From Diatrype stigma (lineage: Eukaryota; Ascomycota; Sordariomycetes; Xylariales; Diatrypaceae): a stretch of 64,000 bases of DNA. Location: positions 1 through 64,000 of the forward strand of contig JAKJXP020000017.1 in the NCBI GenBank assembly GCA_022225965.2, in the 5' to 3' direction. The position numbers and the translations under genes were made by a program. Positions 59,266 through 64,000 of this stretch are shown here, piece by piece. Numbering within the stretch: position 1 is the stretch's first letter; each line of letters starts with the position of its first letter. The notes under the pieces are model-generated. The model saw only the letters and a list, made by a program, of their open reading frames with translations, made no database searches and was not told the DNA's origin.

Positions 59266-60331
59266 AGACCAACCTGGGCGTCATGACCAGGGCCCGGGAA
59301 ACTTTACAATCTGGGGGATAGCTTGGGAGATAGCTGAGAGAACAAATGCTGCTGTGTTCAGCCTCTCGCTGAGATGAGCGATAAAGGGGCCCCTTAATCA
59401 TCATCTACTGTGATGCTCTTTCTCCATCGGGAGTCCACCGTAGCCACGCAACTTGGGCGAGTTACTCGACAGTCTCGACTCCGTGTTGCCCGTCGCATGA
59501 TCGAATATTCGGGAAGCTGATCTGATCATGATGACTTACAACCGCGAGTTGAAGTGTGTTACGCGAGCAGCCTGAAATATTCACTTTAGACTTACAATAC
59601 AATACGTCTTACACTTACACACAGACGGCGCCTTCTAGCTCTCGTTAGACTTTTATCCGTCCTCCTCCCGAGGTCCCAAGCTCCAAAGCTCCAGGGACCG
59701 AACCCCGCAAGCCCCGCATGACCCATTACGCTGGGTATGGAGAAAACCGGGGCATGTGCAGAGGTAGATCCGACTATAGCACGTCCTTAGGTATTGGGTA
59801 TGGATTTGGGGTGGATTTCTGGTGGATTTCCGAGAATGAATATCTGAGAACCTTGGAAGACTCGAGCTATCCGCACTTCGGCTTAAGCTTTCGTGCATAC
59901 GAAGTAGAATGGGCAGCTAGATAATTCTTCTGCACGTTCACTTGAACCTACATACGTAGCTCTCAACAAATGACACTCAAGAAATGACATACATACTGCT
60001 TCAGCCTATCGTTTCTCTTCAAGGTTTGCCACCTTCTGTAACCAATCTCTTACAGCATGAGCCAACCCCAACACCACTCGGGCCTTTCCCCATACAAGTC
60101 GCAGTCGTCAGGTCTAACGAGGCTTAGATTTATCGGGTTTATTGGAAAGTGGCGGGGCAAGTTGAAGTCTCGAGGCGCACGTGACGCGTTGCTCTACCTA
60201 TCTGGAGCAACCCGTGCTTTCTTGACCTTTTTAGTATTTCCTTTTTCGTGTTTCCTTCTCAGTGTTCCCTTCTAGTATTCCCTTCTCAGCATTTCCGTAT
60301 ACTTGTAGCTAGATAGAAAGAACCGCCCGCC
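59266..60331. promoter_or_regulatory. Intergenic region upstream of the TIM-like gene
   Basis: 1.07 kb between two same-strand genes. Small frames (59,718-59,924; 60,057-60,275) show no domain and no codon pattern like the neighbours. A CT-rich run with repeated TTCCCTTCT words (60,255-60,295) precedes the ATG, as in many filamentous-fungal promoters. Confidence 0.4.
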
Positions 60332-61306
60332 ATGTCGTCATCCCCCACCCCGCCATCACGCCGCAGACTCGTAGGCGTGTCCACCAAGATGTACTTCTCC
60401 TTCGCGCAAACCCAAGCCTACATCGCCTCCGTGCTCGAGCACCTGTCACGATCACAAGACTCTCCTCCACTGCTAGACCTCTCCCAAATCGACATCTTCA
60501 TCGTCCCGGACCACATCAGCCTAGTCTCAGCAATCGCGCAGCTCAAGTCCCGACATGCCACGCCAATGATCCCCAAAATCCTCCCCGGAGCCCAGGATGC
60601 CTTCCACGAGGACTGCGGCGCGTACACGGGATTCACGTCTCCCGCCGTGCTGGCCGAAGTCGGGTGCCGCATCGTCGAGCTGGGCCATGCCGAGCGCCGC
60701 CGCCTGCTGGGCGAGACCGATGCCGATGTCGCGCGCAGAGCCGCCGCTGTCGTGCGCAACGGCATGGTTCCCCTGGTGTGCATCGGGGAGCGGACGCGGG
60801 GGACGGGGCGAAGGAAATCTCAAACGAGTGTGGGCGCGGGTGTAGATAGAGAAGGCAGTGATGTGGAGGGCGAGGCCGAGATGATTGCAGCAGCCGTAGC
60901 TGAGTGCAAGCCACAAGTCGAAGCGGTGCTTGCCGCCATCGCAGACATGGAGTTAAACGGCAACAACAACGAGGACGCCGACGCTGACGTGATCCTAGCG
61001 TACGAGCCAGTGTGGGCAATCGGGGCGCCGGCGCCGGCGCCGGCATCTCACGTCGTGGGGGTGGCGCGCGGGATTCGGGAGTTGGAGTGCGTGCGGCGCC
61101 GGGGGGCGACGCGCACGAGAATCGTGTACGGCGGCAGTGCGGGACCGGGCCTGTTCGCGAAGCTGCTGAACGAAGAGGGGGGGAAGTATGAAGATAAGGA
61201 CAATGGCGGGCCCGGCGGCGGGAGCATCGATGGGCTATTCCTGGGGCGGTTTGCGCACGATCCCGCACAGTTCGTCAGGACCATTAGGGAGGTTGCCGAG
61301 GCGTGA
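60332..61306 (+). CDS. Triosephosphate-isomerase-like isomerase, probable erythrulose-1-phosphate isomerase
   Basis: Intronless, 324 residues, longer than glycolytic TIM (about 250). The catalytic triad is intact: K19 in GVSTKMYFS, H119 in VELGHAERR and E225 in AYEPVWAIG, with phosphate-loop YGGSA (266-270) and a DGLFLGRFAHD end. The canonical NWKMN reads STKMY and loop 6 is PVWAIGAPAPA, which sets it apart from housekeeping TIM. Extra length lies in an insertion at about 157-185 and a Gly/Lys/Asp-rich one at about 282-297; the first could hide an unspliced short intron, though the frame is open. TIM-like EryH, LerI and EYI1 convert L-erythrulose-1-P to D-erythrulose-4-P, the step between the kinase and RpiB-like enzyme here. 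Confidence 0.88.
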   Translation: MSSSPTPPSRRRLVGVSTKMYFSFAQTQAYIASVLEHLSRSQDSPPLLDLSQIDIFIVPDHISLVSAIAQLKSRHATPMIPKILPGAQDAFHEDCGAYTGFTSPAVLAEVGCRIVELGHAERRRLLGETDADVARRAAAVVRNGMVPLVCIGERTRGTGRRKSQTSVGAGVDREGSDVEGEAEMIAAAVAECKPQVEAVLAAIADMELNGNNNEDADADVILAYEPVWAIGAPAPAPASHVVGVARGIRELECVRRRGATRTRIVYGGSAGPGLFAKLLNEEGGKYEDKDNGGPGGGSIDGLFLGRFAHDPAQFVRTIREVAEA

Positions 61307-61970
61307 ATGGATGAGTGGTTGTATGAGGCACAACAGAGGAAAGAAGGCCAGTGTGGTCCTTTGCTTTACACCCTTGCGTTGGAATCGTAGTGTCTATCTA
61401 CCGACCCCTGCCATATATACTTGTACAAAAATGCCGACCAATATAAAGGACAATATAACGGTATATCTAGTTGAACAATATTTGAATTGGTATAACTTAT
61501 CCAAGTTAAAAGACGCCAGGTATATCTATCTGCCTATCTAGTTGGAATCCTGAATTGATGATACGCTTCCACATCGACCGCCAGTCAGTCGGATGGTGGT
61601 ACATACGTACAATATAGTACGATGAAGCGAAAGAACTATATATCATGATATTTCGAATGGTTAAATGTGTCGGCTAGTAAGTATGAGTAGCAGCTGAAGG
61701 CCTGGGGATCAGCTGCTATGAAGCTGTTGTTGGGTTGTCAACCCGTACATAAGACACTGTGATTTGACTTCGCCTTCCACTTCCACCTTCACCCATCATC
61801 TGATTGTGGCCCCCTACATCCCGTACCTTAGGTACCTTGCCTAGGCACTGATGAGGGTTCTGACCCCGCTGTCCTCATTCCCTCTGTGATAGCACAGATT
61901 GTCCGTGCCTTGGCCTTGTTGCCAGGCCTTCTTATGTTACCTGTTAAAGGAACTCATCATCGCCCCGTCC
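61307..61970. terminator. Convergent 3' region between TIM-like gene and unknown gene
   Basis: 0.66 kb with no supported gene. It contains CTTAGGTACCTTGCCTAGG (about 61,828-61,846), an imperfect palindrome of the kind common in fungal intergenic DNA, and TATAGTACGATGA (61,614), which recalls TATAGTACGATATGA at 54,293. Both genes end into it. Confidence 0.35.
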
Positions 61971-63998
61971 TCAATTCAGCACCCACTCACTCCCCCTCTT
62001 GACGAACTTGTCCATCAGCATGCTTAGATCCAGCATAACAAACCGGCAGATATAAAACCCGAAGAACTCTGCAGCATGTCTCGTGCATAGTTCCAATCCC
62101 ACTTGGGTCTTGTCAGCGTGGCGGAGACCGGGGTCGTCTACTTGGCGGGCGATTTGATCTACATTATCGTTAGCATATCGAATCTTGACAGAAGCGAAGG
62201 GGAGGGCGAGAAAGAGAAGGTGACATGAGAGCACGAAGATCCAACACATCCCGACACAACCTGAAAAGAAATGAAAGGGGATAGAGCAGGAACAGAACGT
62301 ACCAACCGTCTGCGCAGCATCGAACAGCCGCGCCAGACTAGCCATATATCCGCCATACGGGCCATCGAACCTCACAGACGTCACGTCCCTCTTCGCCGGC
62401 CTGCTGCTGGGATGGGCGACCATTGGCAGGCTGGGGATGGAACCGCTGCCGCTACCCACCGCCGCCACCGCGTTGGCCTCCTTCTCAGCGACGCTGTTGC
62501 TGCCGTTGCCGCTCGAGCTCTTGGATCCGTACGCGCTGCTCAGGTTGACGGCCGAGCCTTTGCTCCGGAGCCTGCGCCAGCTGAAGGCACTGCTCTTCCC
62601 GCTGACGCTCGCGCTCCGCGGCACCGCCGCCGGCGTGCCACTGGCATGCCCGTGTTCCCCGCTGTCCTTTTCGCTAGCGAGGGCGAGGCCATTGCTGCCC
62701 ACCTCATTGCCCAGCTTCCGGCTGAGGGCCGTCTGCACCATCTCGAGGATATTCTCGAAGCTCTGCATCTCCTCGAGCACGGCGTCGGCGTCATTGCTGT
62801 CCACCCGGGCGAGTTTGAGGAGCGCCGCCGTCAGCAGGTCACACTGGGCCATCTTGTCCTCCAGGGCGCGCAGCTTCACGTTTTTGACCTTCCAGGCGTC
62901 GCGCGGTACAAAGAGCTTGTTCGTCAGGTACCCGCCCTTAGGGTGCGCGAGCGTCTGGTAAAGTGCGCGCATGAGCCAGAAGGGTCGGAGCATCGCGTCG
63001 GCAGGACAAGGTTCTAGGGGCAACGGTGCCGCATCCGAGGACCGCTGGTGAATGGAGTTGGGCGACTGAGGAACGGCTAAGTGGAAATCGGATTCGAACA
63101 GGTAAAGACCGCCGTGAACAGGGGTTGATTTGTCGCGAAAGGACGTGATAAGGGGTGTCGGGGGCACCGCGGGCAGCGTTCCGGCACGCGATATCGTAGT
63201 GTTTGTCGGCTGTGGGGTGAGCGGAGATAAATCAGCACTATCCTCCTGATTATTCGATACGGACAGCTGGCGCTGCTTCATAGACTTCAGGCTCGTGGAG
63301 GAGAAGTTCGCATGCAGATTAGGGCGGAAAAGGGACGGGGATTCGGTGCGAGGTGGTTGTTCCTCCTCCTGCCGGATCACTGCGGCGGTAGGACGAGATT
63401 TCGGCGAAGTGGCTTCGTCTAGATCGATGCCGCTGGGACCCTGTGAAGTCGGGGAAGAGGCGCGCATGGAGAAGGGTCCTGGCCGCGTCGAGGTGGCTGA
63501 GAGAGCTTGTCTCTGCTGCACAATGTAATTCCCGGTCCTCTGCTGATTCGTAGCCGTAGCGACCTCGGGGGCTTCGCCAAGTTGGGAGGTCTCGATCTTG
63601 AGCTGGCCAGGACTTCGCCCGGATAGGCGTCGAGTCCTCACCCCAGCGGTCGGCTGCGCGGGGGGGATCTTGGGCAGGGCCTGTGACGGAGGTAACGAAG
63701 GGGGCGCATTCTTCGACATCGGGGCGGGGGATGGCAACTCGGTGACAGTCGACAGCGTGGTGGCCGTCGGCGGATTGGAGCCCATGGAACTGTGCCACGT
63801 CCGGCTGGTGATGCCGCTCGAGTTGGATTCTCTGGTCGCATTCGACGTCTGCTGCGACTGCTGGCTGAACGAGTAGTCGCCGCTCATGACGTAATCCTTG
63901 GTGAGCTCGTCCAGCATACGCTCCTCTTCTTCCTCGTCCGAATCATTGCCGTCGTATACGACGCCGAACGTCTGTGAGTCCCCACTCGCTGTGGACAT
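61971..63998 (-). CDS. Unrecognised protein, probably conserved in fungi (possibly 5'-partial)
   Basis: Two exons on the minus strand: 63998 (or beyond)-62303 and 62158-61971. The 144-bp intron has GTACGT, the branch box GCTAAC and acceptor GTAG; splicing joins AAQTV to DQIARQVDDPG and removes a hydrophobic false segment. At least 627 residues. The N-terminal part has an acidic box (DSDEEEEE) and a long Ser/Pro/Thr-rich, probably disordered region to about residue 290. It is followed by a folded segment (FESDFHLAVPQ ... MLRPFWLMRALYQTLAHPKGG ... NKLFVPRDAWKVKNVKLRALEDKM), a second low-complexity Ser/Gly stretch and a helical C-terminus ending KRGSEWVLN. I do not recognise the family; the order suggests an adaptor or regulator. 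The ATG at 63,998 is two bases from the window edge, so the true start may lie outside. It is convergent with the TIM-like gene and probably not part of the sugar cluster. Confidence 0.75.
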   Translation of the reverse strand: MSTASGDSQTFGVVYDGNDSDEEEEERMLDELTKDYVMSGDYSFSQQSQQTSNATRESNSSGITSRTWHSSMGSNPPTATTLSTVTELPSPAPMSKNAPPSLPPSQALPKIPPAQPTAGVRTRRLSGRSPGQLKIETSQLGEAPEVATATNQQRTGNYIVQQRQALSATSTRPGPFSMRASSPTSQGPSGIDLDEATSPKSRPTAAVIRQEEEQPPRTESPSLFRPNLHANFSSTSLKSMKQRQLSVSNNQEDSADLSPLTPQPTNTTISRAGTLPAVPPTPLITSFRDKSTPVHGGLYLFESDFHLAVPQSPNSIHQRSSDAAPLPLEPCPADAMLRPFWLMRALYQTLAHPKGGYLTNKLFVPRDAWKVKNVKLRALEDKMAQCDLLTAALLKLARVDSNDADAVLEEMQSFENILEMVQTALSRKLGNEVGSNGLALASEKDSGEHGHASGTPAAVPRSASVSGKSSAFSWRRLRSKGSAVNLSSAYGSKSSSGNGSNSVAEKEANAVAAVGSGSGSIPSLPMVAHPSSRPAKRDVTSVRFDGPYGGYMASLARLFDAAQTVGTFCSCSIPFHFFSGCVGMCWIFVLSCHLLFLALPFASVKIRYANDNVDQIARQVDDPGLRHADKTQVGLELCTRHAAEFFGFYICRFVMLDLSMLMDKFVKRGSEWVLN

Positions 63999-64000
63999 TT

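Noticed and set aside
60057..60275. 72-codon frame upstream of the TIM-like gene
   Set aside because: No domain, no conserved start context and it sits in promoter-like CT-rich DNA; at best a leader frame.
62159..62302. Hydrophobic stretch in the last gene read as a membrane segment
   Set aside because: It is translated intron: GTACGT donor, GCTAAC branch box and TAG acceptor; removing it keeps phase and gives a continuous sequence.
1..64000. tRNA or rRNA genes
   Set aside because: I looked for T-loop words (GGTTCRAnnCC) and stem pairs; the only near match, GGTTCGACTAATCGC at about 46,550, lies in the Helitron terminal repeat and has no acceptor or anticodon arms.

Overview
The window is a left chromosome end of a filamentous ascomycete (Pezizomycotina). 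It opens with an uninterrupted CCCTAA telomere (1-117). About 49 kb of extremely AT-rich DNA follows, with the hallmarks of repeat-induced point mutation (RIP): repeat copies differ by C/T and G/A transitions, CpA/TpG is scarce, TpA is abundant and CpG survives. From about 49.3 kb the composition switches abruptly to normal gene-bearing DNA, with short spliceosomal introns (81, 124 and 144 bp; GTAAGT/GTGAGT/GTACGT donors and CTAAC/CTAAT-type branch sites). I cannot name the species.

AT-rich compartment. I find no intact gene here; it is a graveyard of nested repeats. From the telomere inward: several minisatellites (9, 37-42, 111, 117, 137 and 161 bp periods); a composite subtelomeric repeat with a minisatellite body (4,010-5,805, with further copies at 15,398-22,570 and 22,690-34,300); a structurally complete Ty1/copia retrotransposon with 185-bp LTRs and a 5-bp target duplication (16,262-22,381); two ~10.1-kb Helitrons in opposite orientation (22,914-33,041 and 36,545-46,658) forming a giant inverted repeat; a second copia relic in the spacer between them (about 35,200-36,544); and very AT-rich sequence with an isolated Helitron end (48,021-48,125). 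The first Helitron has a preserved empty target site in the other copy of the subtelomeric repeat (junction 4,240/4,241), so its ends can be placed almost to the base.

Gene-bearing compartment. The most telomere-proximal gene is DBR1, the RNA lariat debranching enzyme (49,540-51,459, one intron). A 0.9-kb AT-rich island whose edges coincide with two stop codons separates it from a five-gene metabolic cluster (52,393-61,306): a HIBADH/threonate-dehydrogenase-like oxidoreductase (-), a class II ketose-bisphosphate-type aldolase (+), a dihydroxyacetone-kinase-family kinase (-), an RpiB/LacAB-type isomerase (+, one intron) and a triosephosphate-isomerase-like isomerase (+). The kinase, TIM-like and RpiB-like trio is the enzyme set of erythritol/L-erythrulose catabolism known from Yarrowia lipolytica (EYK1, EYI1, EYI2) and from bacterial ery/ler clusters. 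It would take L-erythrulose to L-erythrulose-1-P, D-erythrulose-4-P and finally D-erythrose-4-P, which enters the pentose phosphate pathway. The dehydrogenase and aldolase are the outer modules of the large plant/fungal four-carbon acid-sugar fusion protein, found here as separate, divergently transcribed genes. The last gene (61,971 to the window edge, minus strand) is a spliced, unrecognised, probably conserved fungal protein, possibly cut by the edge.

Limits: all element assignments in the RIP zone come from reading degraded frames by eye. Boundaries of tandem arrays are approximate unless an exact junction is given.
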